DNA of 9,498 nt from a bacterium (GCA_014802705.1 JAAVBR010000001.1:15699-25196), one strand, 5' to 3'; shown: positions 1 to 6,763, counted from the stretch's first letter. Program-made: numbers and translations. The notes: generated by a model from the letters alone, not told the origin.

Positions 1-500
1 CCCGGGATGATATACTTGTCGGCAATGGCGTCGATATGTTTGCGTACGTCCAATTCAAATTGCTTGGCGGCGCCGTCGTCCTGGCCGATGCGGGCGAAAC
101 TTTCCAGGGGGAATTTGCTGTCGATCACCATGTCGCCCGGCGGATAGGGCAGGCGGATAATACAATCGGGCCGCACGCCGGTTTCCAAGACACTTTGGAA
201 CGCATAGGTGTCGGGTGTCATAATATCCGACACGATGTCTTCCAATTGGCGTTCGCCGAATGTGCCGCGGGCCTGTTTGTTGCCCATTAAAATATTTTTA
301 AAATTGGCGATGTCGCCACTGATGGTTTTTAAATCCGCCGCATTTTGCGCCAGTGCCCCCAGGCGTTCCGCCAGGCGTTCGCGCAGGCGGGCGTTGTCTT
401 CGCGCAGGGCCGATAAATCCACCGTCGCGGGGCGCATCAGCAACGCCACCAACAGCACGATGATAATCCCCAGCAATCCCAAAAAAATATAAGTTGTCAT
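1..500 (-). CDS. rmuC: RmuC-family DNA recombination protein, 3' part outside the window
   Basis: About 166 N-terminal residues are visible. Residues 4-21 form one hydrophobic membrane anchor (YIFLGLLGIIIVLLVALL). Residues 29-71 are a short Leu/Arg/Glu-rich stretch that should form a coiled coil. The start of the RmuC core follows: NKQARGTFGERQLE (74-87), RPD (110-112) and IDSKFPL (126-132). The spacing E83...D112...D127-x-K129 resembles a PD-(D/E)xK nuclease active site, the fold proposed for RmuC. In E. coli, RmuC limits recombination at inverted repeats; that is family knowledge. The ATG at 500 is preceded by an AGGA element. The coiled coil is much shorter than in E. coli RmuC, so this is a compact version. 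The gene is divergent from def and shares a 42-bp intergenic region with it. Confidence 0.9.
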   Translation of the reverse strand, partial: MTTYIFLGLLGIIIVLLVALLMRPATVDLSALREDNARLRERLAERLGALAQNAADLKTISGDIANFKNILMGNKQARGTFGERQLEDIVSDIMTPDTYAFQSVLETGVRPDCIIRLPYPPGDMVIDSKFPLESFARIGQDDGAAKQFELDVRKHIDAIADKYIIP

Positions 501-521
501 TTCCTAATCCTTTGCTAAGAT
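494..521 (+). promoter_or_regulatory. Predicted sigma70-type promoter of the def operon
   Basis: A -35 element TTGTCA (494-499, five of six consensus bases) is separated by 16 bp from a -10 element TAAGAT (516-521, four of six). Transcription would start near 528, just before the ribosome binding site AAGAGGA (529-535) and the def ATG at 543. The -35 overlaps the first codons of rmuC on the other strand. The call rests on consensus matching only. Confidence 0.5.
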
Positions 522-523
522 TT

Positions 524-551
524 ATTATAAGAGGAAAAACGGATGTTGCAA
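524..551 (-). promoter_or_regulatory. Predicted promoter of rmuC, overlapping the def promoter region
   Basis: On the minus strand a perfect TATAAT lies at 529-524. A TTGCAA element (551-546, four of six bases) lies 16 bp upstream of it, inside the first def codons. It would drive rmuC (ATG at 500). Because it interleaves with the def promoter, the two polymerases could not easily occupy the region together. This is consensus matching, not measured. Confidence 0.45.
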
Positions 552-1046
552 ATGAAACTTTGCGGCGATTTGGTCCTGCGTGAAACGTGTACGCCGGTGG
601 ATCAGATCACGCCGGAACTGTTGGATAAAATGGATGAAATGGTGCGCATGATGCGCGACCAGAGTGGCGTTGGCCTGGCCGCGCCCCAGGTGGGCGACAC
701 GCGCCGATTCTTGGTCATGATGACGCCCGATGACGAAACGGTGTATCGCATGATTAATCCGCGTATCACGTCATACAGCGCGGACACCGCGGTGATCGAG
801 GAAGGATGCCTGTCCGTCCTGGGGCCCGACAATTTGCCGGTGTTTGCGAATGTCGCGCGGCCGGCAAGCGTCACGGTCGAATGGACGGACGAGGCGGGCA
901 CCCATCGCGTGGCCGAAATGACGGGTCTGGCGGCGCGGATTGTGCAACATGAAACGGATCATTTGGACGGGAAATTGTTTATCGACTATCTGTCGCCGGT
1001 CAAACGCGAAATGGTCATGCGCAAGGTACGGAAGCATAAGTCATGA
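543..1046 (+). CDS. def: Peptide deformylase
   Basis: Removes the N-formyl group from the initiator methionine of new proteins, in the cytoplasm at the ribosome exit. The 167-aa protein has all three deformylase motifs in order: GVGLAAPQVG (42-51, motif I), EEGCLS (86-91, motif II) and QHETDHLDG (135-143, motif III). The metal ligands are Cys89, His136 and His140, and the catalytic Glu is Glu137. Length and motif spacing are normal for the family, so an active enzyme is expected. ATG at 543 has a good ribosome binding site (AAGAGGA, 7 nt spacing). It is the first gene of the operon, and its stop overlaps the next start (ATGA at 1043-1046). Pairing with fmt downstream is the classic arrangement. 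Confidence 0.97.
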   Translation: MLQMKLCGDLVLRETCTPVDQITPELLDKMDEMVRMMRDQSGVGLAAPQVGDTRRFLVMMTPDDETVYRMINPRITSYSADTAVIEEGCLSVLGPDNLPVFANVARPASVTVEWTDEAGTHRVAEMTGLAARIVQHETDHLDGKLFIDYLSPVKREMVMRKVRKHKS

Positions 1047-1381
1047 AGACTGTGATCATGAACTTGCGGCCCGGACCATTGGCGAAAATCAAAAGTGGGA
1101 CAAAGGTATACGAACTGCGTCTGTATGATGATAAGCGGCGGACCATTGCGGTCGGTGATGAAATTGTCTTTAATGCCGGGGATGATGTTTGCCGGGTACA
1201 GGTAACCGGTCTGGTGATTGCGCCGACGTTTCGGGATTTGTTTGATATAATTCCGATGAATCTGTGCGGATATGTCGACGGGGACGGGTATACAGCCGAA
1301 CACAATGGGATGGATGAATTTTATCCCGTATCCGAACAATTGAAACAGGCCGTTGTGGCCATAAGGGTAAAGAGAAAATGA
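1043..1381 (+). CDS. ASCH-domain protein inside the def-fmt operon
   Basis: A 112-aa protein that appears to be a single ASCH domain, a PUA-like beta-barrel fold linked to RNA binding. The signature at residues 18-43 is clear: SGTKVYELRLYDDKR (18-32), with Gly19, Lys21, Glu24 and Arg26 in the family GxKxxExR pattern, followed by VGDEIVF (37-43). Some ASCH proteins, such as E. coli YqfB, hydrolyse N4-acetylcytidine, but most have unknown substrates and nothing here proves such activity. Both ends are ATGA overlaps, with def upstream and fmt downstream, so its translation is probably coupled to both. The position suggests a role touching tRNA, translation or modified nucleosides; that is inference. 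Confidence 0.85.
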   Translation: MKTVIMNLRPGPLAKIKSGTKVYELRLYDDKRRTIAVGDEIVFNAGDDVCRVQVTGLVIAPTFRDLFDIIPMNLCGYVDGDGYTAEHNGMDEFYPVSEQLKQAVVAIRVKRK

Positions 1382-2184
1382 AACTGGTTCTGATGGGCAC
1401 GAACGATTTCGTGGTCCCGATTTTTGAAGGCCTGCGTGCGGCGGGGCATGACATTATCGCGGTCTATACCGCCGCGCCGGCGGTACAGGGACGCAAGCGC
1501 ATTTTGACGCCGAGTCCTGTGCACGCTTGGGCGGATGCGCATGGTATTCCGGTCTGTCACCGCGCGCGCGATTTTAATCATAAACCCGATTTTACGGTGG
1601 TCGTATCCTATGGCGAAATGCTGCGGGACAATGTCTTGTCCGCGGCGCCGTGTATCAATATTCACCCGAGTAGTTTGCCCCAATACCGCGGGCCGTCGCC
1701 GATCAAGACCGCGATTTATAATGGGGACACCGCGTCGGCCGTCTGTCTGATGGCGGTGACGCCCGAATGTGACGCGGGGGATGTCTTTATGCGCCGGCCG
1801 TTTGATATTGGGGAAAACGACACCAACACGGATATAGAGGCCAAGGTTTCCCAAATCGGTCGCGACATGTTGATGGATTATCTGAAGGCGCCGGGGGACT
1901 TTCCGGCGGTGCCGCAGACGGGCACGCCGACATTTACGCGCAAATTTACCGGGGCCGACGAAATCATCGATTGGACGCGTGCGTCGCGCGATATTCATAA
2001 TCAGGTGCGGGCCCTGGGGGGCGGTCGCACCAAAATCAACGGCGTGGACGTCAAGATCTTGGAAACGCGGATGCGGGGTGGGGAACTGGATATCCGGCGC
2101 GTGCAACCCGCCGGGAAAAAGCCGATGGATTGGGCCAGTTTCGTCAACGGTCAACATGGCGCCGATATCCGGATGGGCGTATGA
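1378..2184 (+). CDS. fmt: Methionyl-tRNA formyltransferase, short C-terminal domain
   Basis: Transfers a formyl group from 10-formyl-tetrahydrofolate to Met-tRNA(fMet) for translation initiation. The N-terminus has the family start LMGTNDFVVPIFEGL (5-19) and QGRKRILTPSP (37-47). The catalytic core CINIHPSSLPQYRGPSPIK (92-110) supplies Asn94 and His96, and the third catalytic residue is Asp132 in VTPECDAGDV (127-136). The C-terminal domain begins near FTRKFTGADEIIDWTRA and ends with the conserved QPAGKKPM. At 268 aa it is about 45 residues shorter than E. coli Fmt (315 aa). The loss falls between the Arg-Ala-Leu-Gly segment and QPAGKK, in the beta-barrel that contacts tRNA. The start overlaps the ASCH gene (ATGA, 1378-1381). 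Confidence 0.93.
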   Translation: MKLVLMGTNDFVVPIFEGLRAAGHDIIAVYTAAPAVQGRKRILTPSPVHAWADAHGIPVCHRARDFNHKPDFTVVVSYGEMLRDNVLSAAPCINIHPSSLPQYRGPSPIKTAIYNGDTASAVCLMAVTPECDAGDVFMRRPFDIGENDTNTDIEAKVSQIGRDMLMDYLKAPGDFPAVPQTGTPTFTRKFTGADEIIDWTRASRDIHNQVRALGGGRTKINGVDVKILETRMRGGELDIRRVQPAGKKPMDWASFVNGQHGADIRMGV

Positions 2185-2200
2185 TACAGGAAACCAAGAA

Positions 2201-2419
2201 ATGACCAAAAAGGCCTTTGTTTTAAACGAACATCATCAATGCGGGGATTGTATTTATTGGGCCCAGCGGGGGTGTTATATCGTTTGCATATGGACGCCGT
2301 GGGTATCGGTGGTATGGCCCAAGGTTTTCCCGCATGTGCCGCAGACCATTCAATTAAAAAACCGGGCGTGTGAACATTTGCAGTTGCGCCTGGATCAAGA
2401 GATGCCCAAAACCAGATGA
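2201..2419 (+). CDS. Small Cys-rich protein between fmt and truA, function unknown
   Basis: A 72-aa protein I do not recognise. It has five cysteines: C14 and C17 (CGDC), C25 and C29 (CYIVC) and C57, with His11, His12 and His59 nearby. A structural zinc or iron-sulfur site is possible but is only inferred from the spacing. It is rich in Trp (20, 31, 34, 39) and has no signal peptide or clear membrane segment. ATG at 2201 has an AGGA 9 nt upstream. The stop overlaps the truA start (ATGA, 2416-2419), and fmt ends 16 nt upstream. This tight fit on both sides, more than homology, is the reason to call it real. The reading frame stays open upstream into fmt, but ATG 2201 is the first start with a ribosome binding site. 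Confidence 0.72.
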   Translation: MTKKAFVLNEHHQCGDCIYWAQRGCYIVCIWTPWVSVVWPKVFPHVPQTIQLKNRACEHLQLRLDQEMPKTR

Positions 2420-3195
2420 CGCGTTATAAAATAAATCTTGAATATGATGGCACGGACCTGATCGGGTGGCAGGAAAATCGCCAGGGCCCGTCGGTGCAAT
2501 CCATTTTGATGGATGCGGCGGAAAAGTTCTGTGGTGTGCGGCCGGACTTTGTGGCGGCCGGGCGGACGGATGCCGGGGTGCATGCCATGTGCATGACGGC
2601 GCATGTGGATTTGGACGGCACGTGGGATGCCGACACCGTCATGCGGGCCATGAATTTTTATTTAACGGGGCGGCCCGTTGTGATTTTGGATGCGGCCGTG
2701 GTGGGGGACGCGTTTCATGCGCGGTTTTCATGTGTGGCGCGGCATTATCGGTATGTGATTTTAAATCGCCGGGCGGCGGGCGCGGTCCTGGATAAAAACC
2801 GGGTGTGGTGGGTGCCGCGTGAATTGAACGTGGATGCCATGCGGGCGGCGGCGGCGCGATTGATCGGGATGCATGATTTTACCAGTTTTCGCGCATCGCA
2901 ATGCCAGGCCAAAAGCCCCGTCAAGACCCTGGATAAAATTGACATTTATCGCGACGGCGATCGCGTCATTGTGGACGTGTCGGCGCGATCGTTCCTGCAC
3001 CACATGGTGCGCAATATTGTCGGGACCTTGGTCGAAATTGGTTTGGGCAAACCGTATGATATCGACGCCATCCTGGCCGCGCGGGCGCGATCGGCGGCCG
3101 GGCCCACGGCGCCGGCGGCGGGCTTGTACTTTATGGGCGCGGATTATGCCAATGACGCCGCGCCGGTGTCATACGCACCCGGCCATCGGGGGTAA
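2416..3195 (+). CDS. truA: tRNA pseudouridine(38-40) synthase TruA
   Basis: Converts uridines 38-40 of the tRNA anticodon stem-loop to pseudouridine. The 259-aa length is normal. It opens with the family pattern YKINLEYDGTDLIGWQ (4-19). The catalytic motif AAGRTDAGVHA (47-57) holds the nucleophile Asp52. Later motifs are RFSCVARHYRYVI and SFLHHMVRNIVGTLVEIGLG, both typical of TruA. It is the last gene of the def operon and starts in an ATGA overlap with the small Cys-rich gene. Its last 65 bp overlap, tail to tail, the reading frame of the comEC C-terminal part on the other strand, and no terminator is visible between them. Confidence 0.96.
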   Translation: MTRYKINLEYDGTDLIGWQENRQGPSVQSILMDAAEKFCGVRPDFVAAGRTDAGVHAMCMTAHVDLDGTWDADTVMRAMNFYLTGRPVVILDAAVVGDAFHARFSCVARHYRYVILNRRAAGAVLDKNRVWWVPRELNVDAMRAAAARLIGMHDFTSFRASQCQAKSPVKTLDKIDIYRDGDRVIVDVSARSFLHHMVRNIVGTLVEIGLGKPYDIDAILAARARSAAGPTAPAAGLYFMGADYANDAAPVSYAPGHRG

Positions 3196-3610
3196 TAACA
3201 AAGCCGCCGCGTAAAATCTTGTGCGCGCATGCGGGCGCCGTCACACGAAAATATGTCACAATATAATCCACCGATGGATCCCGGCACAGGGCCCCGATGT
3301 GCTGCATCGTGGGTACAAATTTCTGGACATAGACCGCGCGCCATTTGGGCGTTTCAATTTGGCATAGGCCACCGGGGCATGAACGGCGCGCGTTGGGCGT
3401 GCCGATCGGTTCACGATTGATCTGTTTCCAGGTGTCAAAGGCAAAGAAGTGGTTGGACGCGCGGGATTTATTAAATTCCAATGTGTCGCGTGGCCCGCGC
3501 ACCCCGATCAATTCATGGTCGTGTGTTGCATACAGAACGGGACGCGGCGTCAGGGCCGTGATGGTGATCCCCGCCGCGATTAAAATGCCGCCCAGGATAT
3601 AGTTAATGTA
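3131..3610 (-). pseudogene. comEC: ComEC C-terminal part, detached by an in-frame TAA
   Basis: These 159 codons plus stop (TAA, 3133-3131) continue in exactly the same frame as comEC after its TAA at 3613-3611. They begin with a hydrophobic segment (NYILGGILIAAGITITAL) that would be the last membrane helix. A PRPVLYATHDHELIGVRG stretch and a soluble tail with Cys pairs (CPGGLC, and APACAH near the end) follow. As I recall it, this order matches the tail of alphaproteobacterial ComEC proteins: helix, PRPD-like turn, a 'GRLVAVRG' strand, then a Cys-containing domain. No ATG lies near the front and no ribosome binding site is evident. TTG at 3511 or GTG at 3502 could start a peptide but would drop the helix. 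Best read as the severed 3' part of comEC. Confidence 0.72.
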
Positions 3611-5122
3611 TTAGTGTGCCTGTTTCGCGTCGGGCGCCGGGCGAATAAATATGATGCCCGCCAGGCCCAAGATCATCAGGACCATCGCCACGTTCGGTAT
3701 ATGCGGCATCAAAATCACCGCCCCGGGCAGGGATGCGATGCGCCCCGCGATGGCCAGGCCCCATTCATAAATCCCACCGGCCCATGTGATGGGCCCCGTC
3801 CACCCCCACAGGGTGGCGGTCAACGTGCCTGTTAAGACCAGCGGCATCAGCAAAAATGAAAAGATGGGTAACAAAATCAAATTCCCCACCAATCCGTACG
3901 TCGGCATGGCGTAAAAGTGCGCCGCCACAAACGGCGCCGTGAACAGGGTCGCGATAACGGACGTTAGAACGGTGGCGCCGATCGCCCGCCGCACGCGTTC
4001 AATACGCGTGCGCCGTTGGTACGGGGCCGCGTCCCCGAAATACCAGACCAGGCCGAATATCGCCGCAAAGGATAATTGAAAGCCCGGCTGCATCACATAA
4101 TACGGATTGATTAAAATAATCAACGCAAACGCCAGGCAGACATTGCGCAGATTGATGGCCCGGCGCCCCAGGGCCACGGCCATAAATCCCAATGTCGTCA
4201 TCAAATACGCCCGCAGCGTGGCGACCCCGGCCCCGGATAAAAACAGGTAAAACGTCAATCCGCCCCATGCCGCCATCAGCGCGGGGATACGCGCCGGTAT
4301 GCGGCGTGTGATGCCGGGAATCAGGCGGAAAATGCCATAGAACAGGGCGAACAACCACCCGCCCACCAGGGTCATGTGAAACCCACTGATGGACCAAACA
4401 TGGCCGACGCCGGCCGCGGTCCAGATGGCGCGCGCGTCACGTGGCAACGCCGCCCCATCCCCCAGGACCAACGCATCGGTTAAAAAGGATCCGGCCGCGT
4501 CGTGCATCCGATCGCGCAGGCGATGAATGCCGCCGTTGCCCGTGCCCGGTGTGATGGTGTAACGGGTGGCGTATCCGGTCGCCGCCAATCCGTTAAAATA
4601 CGCCCACCGGGCATAATCGAATGTTTCCGGCGCATTTGCCGCCGACGGACGGAACAGGGCGGCGGTGGCCTGAATATGATCCCCCACATGGGCGTCACCG
4701 TCGATATTGATGCGCACGCGCGCCGATGTCGCGGGGGAGAGTTTCGGGTTTATCTGATCTGCGGGGATGCGGATATGGACCCGGGTCTTGTCCGGGGTGT
4801 GATCCACACGCGTGATGGTGCCGGTGATTGTGACGTCGCGCAAATCGCGTGGGATGGTCGGCGTGCCCATCATGTGGGTGAACGCCATGGCATAGCAAAA
4901 ACCAAAGATCAGCAGCATCGGCCCCGCCAGCCAGGCGCGCGGGCGCCGCACGACCAAAATCAAACCCGCCAACGCGGCGATCAAACCGGGATAGGCGACC
5001 TGGGGTTCGGTGGGTCCGGCAAAATAGGCCGCGGCGCCCAACGCCAATATCAGGGGCGCCCATAAAAACAGATTGGGAAACTGGGCATCAAAGAAATCCC
5101 GCATAGGCGCATTATAGGACAT
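3611..5122 (-). CDS. comEC: ComEC/Rec2-type DNA uptake channel, ends early at an in-frame stop
   Basis: ComEC is the inner-membrane channel that carries single-stranded DNA into the cell during transformation. This 503-aa part has two N-terminal helix groups, a DUF4131-like soluble region (about 90-190, ending FDYARWAYFNGLAATGY) and the Competence domain with its hallmark GVGHVWSISGFHMTLVGG (about 238-255). Further signs are LRAYLMTTLGFMAVALGR and many more membrane helices. There is no metallo-beta-lactamase domain. It stops after a charged loop (FIRPAPDAKQAH), before the last helix and tail that follow in frame at 3610-3131. ATG 5122 is chosen for its weak GGGGCG upstream; GTG 5134 and ATG 5104 are alternatives. 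It lies 34 nt after the metallopeptidase gene and is probably cotranscribed with it. Confidence 0.85.
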   Translation of the reverse strand: MSYNAPMRDFFDAQFPNLFLWAPLILALGAAAYFAGPTEPQVAYPGLIAALAGLILVVRRPRAWLAGPMLLIFGFCYAMAFTHMMGTPTIPRDLRDVTITGTITRVDHTPDKTRVHIRIPADQINPKLSPATSARVRINIDGDAHVGDHIQATAALFRPSAANAPETFDYARWAYFNGLAATGYATRYTITPGTGNGGIHRLRDRMHDAAGSFLTDALVLGDGAALPRDARAIWTAAGVGHVWSISGFHMTLVGGWLFALFYGIFRLIPGITRRIPARIPALMAAWGGLTFYLFLSGAGVATLRAYLMTTLGFMAVALGRRAINLRNVCLAFALIILINPYYVMQPGFQLSFAAIFGLVWYFGDAAPYQRRTRIERVRRAIGATVLTSVIATLFTAPFVAAHFYAMPTYGLVGNLILLPIFSFLLMPLVLTGTLTATLWGWTGPITWAGGIYEWGLAIAGRIASLPGAVILMPHIPNVAMVLMILGLAGIIFIRPAPDAKQAH

Positions 5123-5156
5123 AATTCGCCCCACGCAATCGTAAAATCAGTGCGGA

Positions 5157-5936
5157 TTATTTGCCGTCGTTGCGGCCGGACATGACGCGTTGGACCACTT
5201 GGTCAATGCTGTGGGCGCTGTGTTCCATGACGTCTTCATTATGCAGTGCCGTCGCCTGGGCCCCCAGGGCGCCGCGATGGGGCGCGACGGTGTCCACATA
5301 ATGTGAAAATTCATGTGCAAAGGTTATCATCAACCACGTATAGATGTCCCCACGGGGACCGACGTGTTTCACGATATTCCCGCGATTGATAATGATGACA
5401 TTTATCGGGGAACCGTCGTTGCGCAATCCGGTGGCATGGCGGCCCAATACAATGTCAGATTCAGATGACGGCAGTGCTGCAAAGACAGGGGGTAATTCAT
5501 TCCATGAATCCACGACGACGACCGTGGGGACGGGATTGGAAATATCCATCCGCTGATTCATGATCTGGGCCATTTGTTGGAAAAACGTCGTCAGCATCAT
5601 TTTAGGCATTTGAGCCCCATTGTGTCGAATCATATCGCACAGGGGGCGCATATCATCGGCCGCGGCCATGGTGTCGGTCGCGTATTGCATGGCGACGGTC
5701 TGCAAATTGGGCAAGGCGTTGATAATATAATCTTGAATCATCTGTTGCGGGGCGCCGTTGCGGATCATCTGGGCCAGGCGCCCATCAAATGTCGAAAAAG
5801 GCCCGACCACGTATTCCAAATCGGGCGACAGGGCAAAAGCCTCTGCCGGCATATTGCGGGGGCGATATTTATCCAGTTTCTGGGCCAGGGTCGCCCGGTC
5901 ATAGGCCCCCTTGAAAGATTTCTTTTCCGTCGTCAT
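5157..5936 (-). CDS. Putative zinc metallopeptidase with HEFSH motif, family unknown
   Basis: A 259-aa protein I cannot place in a named family. The most telling feature is ITFAHEFSHYVD (204-215), an HExxH zinc site (His208, Glu209, His212) preceded by a hydrophobic helix, as in zincin peptidases. A third ligand could be Glu234 or Glu238 in LHNEDVMEHSAH (231-242), but this is not certain. A strand-rich region comes before it (VPTVVVVD at 136-143, INVIIIN at 178-184). The N-terminal half is mostly helical and Met/Gln-rich. No signal peptide or membrane helix is seen, so it is probably cytoplasmic. ATG 5936 is chosen because a TATAAT lies 9 nt upstream; longer frames would start inside the upstream gene. 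It sits between the TrpF-like gene (44 nt upstream) and comEC (34 nt downstream). Confidence 0.7.
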   Translation of the reverse strand: MTTEKKSFKGAYDRATLAQKLDKYRPRNMPAEAFALSPDLEYVVGPFSTFDGRLAQMIRNGAPQQMIQDYIINALPNLQTVAMQYATDTMAAADDMRPLCDMIRHNGAQMPKMMLTTFFQQMAQIMNQRMDISNPVPTVVVVDSWNELPPVFAALPSSESDIVLGRHATGLRNDGSPINVIIINRGNIVKHVGPRGDIYTWLMITFAHEFSHYVDTVAPHRGALGAQATALHNEDVMEHSAHSIDQVVQRVMSGRNDGK

Positions 5937-5945
5937 AATGCGATG

Positions 5946-5974
5946 ATTATAGCATAAAAAGGCCGGGACGGAAA
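5946..5974 (-). promoter_or_regulatory. Extended -10 promoter giving a near-leaderless metallopeptidase transcript
   Basis: On the minus strand a perfect TATAAT (5951-5946) is preceded by TGC, the extended -10 pattern TGn. The -35 at 17 bp spacing is weak (TTTCCG). The ATG at 5936 begins only 9 nt after the -10 box, so the start site would fall about 2-4 nt before the ATG. No Shine-Dalgarno sequence lies between them, which agrees with a leaderless message. The promoter also reads into comEC. It lies in the 44-bp gap after the TrpF-like gene. Confidence 0.5.
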
Positions 5975-5980
5975 TAAAAA

Positions 5981-6763
5981 TCACCGCCCAGGGTGCGCGT
6001 GTTGATGGCGTTCCCAATCCAGGGCCGCCAAGACATAGCGTGTCGCCCGGTGGATGTCAAATCGGCGCGTGTGGGGCGTCATCAATTGGCCTTCGGCATC
6101 AATCCAGGTGGTGTAATCCGCGGGACAGACCGCCCGGATTTTTTCCAGGTTATCCGCCACATTATCCGGCGACAGGCCCCCGGCATACCCCATGGGCCGA
6201 TCGGCAAAGGCGGGGGCATACCATGCATCGGGCGATATGCCGGCGCCATAGGACGCGTCATAAAGCAATGAAAACGCGCAACCCGGCACCTGATGCAGTC
6301 GGTTGATTTTCTGGGTTACCGGGTTTTGTGTGTTGTACGGGAAAATCAATTCACGGTCGGCGAACGCCCGGCATACCCCGACCAAATCCGGCCACCGGAT
6401 GCCGGGTGTCCCGTCACCAATATTTAATTGCCACCGCCGGATCAGGGGCGCGCCGTTGCGGCCGGTACGATGGAACAGGTTTTGTATCGGGCCCGGCCAC
6501 TTGTATTTCTGGGCCCCGGCCGCCACCATTTGGGAACACCAATCATAATTGACATGGATGGCAATATTCAGGGGCCGCGCCATGCGGGCCGATTGCGTCA
6601 ACAACGCATCCAACCAGTCATAACGCGCCGTGCCAAAATCCATGGCCTCGGCATGTGCCTGGATCCCCAATTCCACCCGGGGGGATAGACTCAGCAACGC
6701 GATCGCATCGCGCAGGGAAACGTCTTCGCGCATGTCGGAACAGGTAATATAGCGTAAGTTCAT
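5981..6763 (-). CDS. TrpF-like (beta/alpha)8-barrel protein, substrate unknown
   Basis: A 260-aa protein whose pattern resembles phosphoribosylanthranilate isomerase (TrpF) but which is longer and diverged. The N-terminal YITCSDMRED (5-14) parallels the TrpF KICG-ED start, with Cys8 near the place of the catalytic Cys. FSLLYDASYGAGI (164-176) parallels the TrpF LLD-GG-G segment, with Asp169 where the catalytic Asp sits. MGYAGGLSPDNV (191-202) parallels the LAGGLxPENV phosphate loop, and WIDAEG (220-225) the final VDVSSGVE strand. Strands VELGIQ, AIHVN and WQLNIGDG lie between. No tryptophan genes are nearby, so a tryptophan role is not supported. ATG 6763 has GGAG 7 nt upstream. I recall uncharacterised proteins with the same GYAGGL pattern but no assigned function. 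Confidence 0.65.
   Translation of the reverse strand: MNLRYITCSDMREDVSLRDAIALLSLSPRVELGIQAHAEAMDFGTARYDWLDALLTQSARMARPLNIAIHVNYDWCSQMVAAGAQKYKWPGPIQNLFHRTGRNGAPLIRRWQLNIGDGTPGIRWPDLVGVCRAFADRELIFPYNTQNPVTQKINRLHQVPGCAFSLLYDASYGAGISPDAWYAPAFADRPMGYAGGLSPDNVADNLEKIRAVCPADYTTWIDAEGQLMTPHTRRFDIHRATRYVLAALDWERHQHAHPGR

Noticed and set aside
2181..2204. A seven-codon frame starting at the ATGA that ends fmt, which could be a coupling leader peptide
   Set aside because: It is too short to support, and the better ribosome binding site serves the ATG at 2201.
1321..2208. A 295-codon open frame on the minus strand
   Set aside because: It is antisense to fmt, which has complete catalytic motifs. The translated product is His/Arg-rich and family-free, typical of the reverse frame of GC-rich genes.
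2466..2795. A Gly/Cys-rich 109-codon frame on the plus strand
   Set aside because: It is a shifted frame inside truA, whose motifs are complete.
4502..5065. A 187-codon open frame on the plus strand
   Set aside because: It lies antisense within comEC, its product is low-complexity Gly/Arg/His-rich, and no ribosome binding site supports it.
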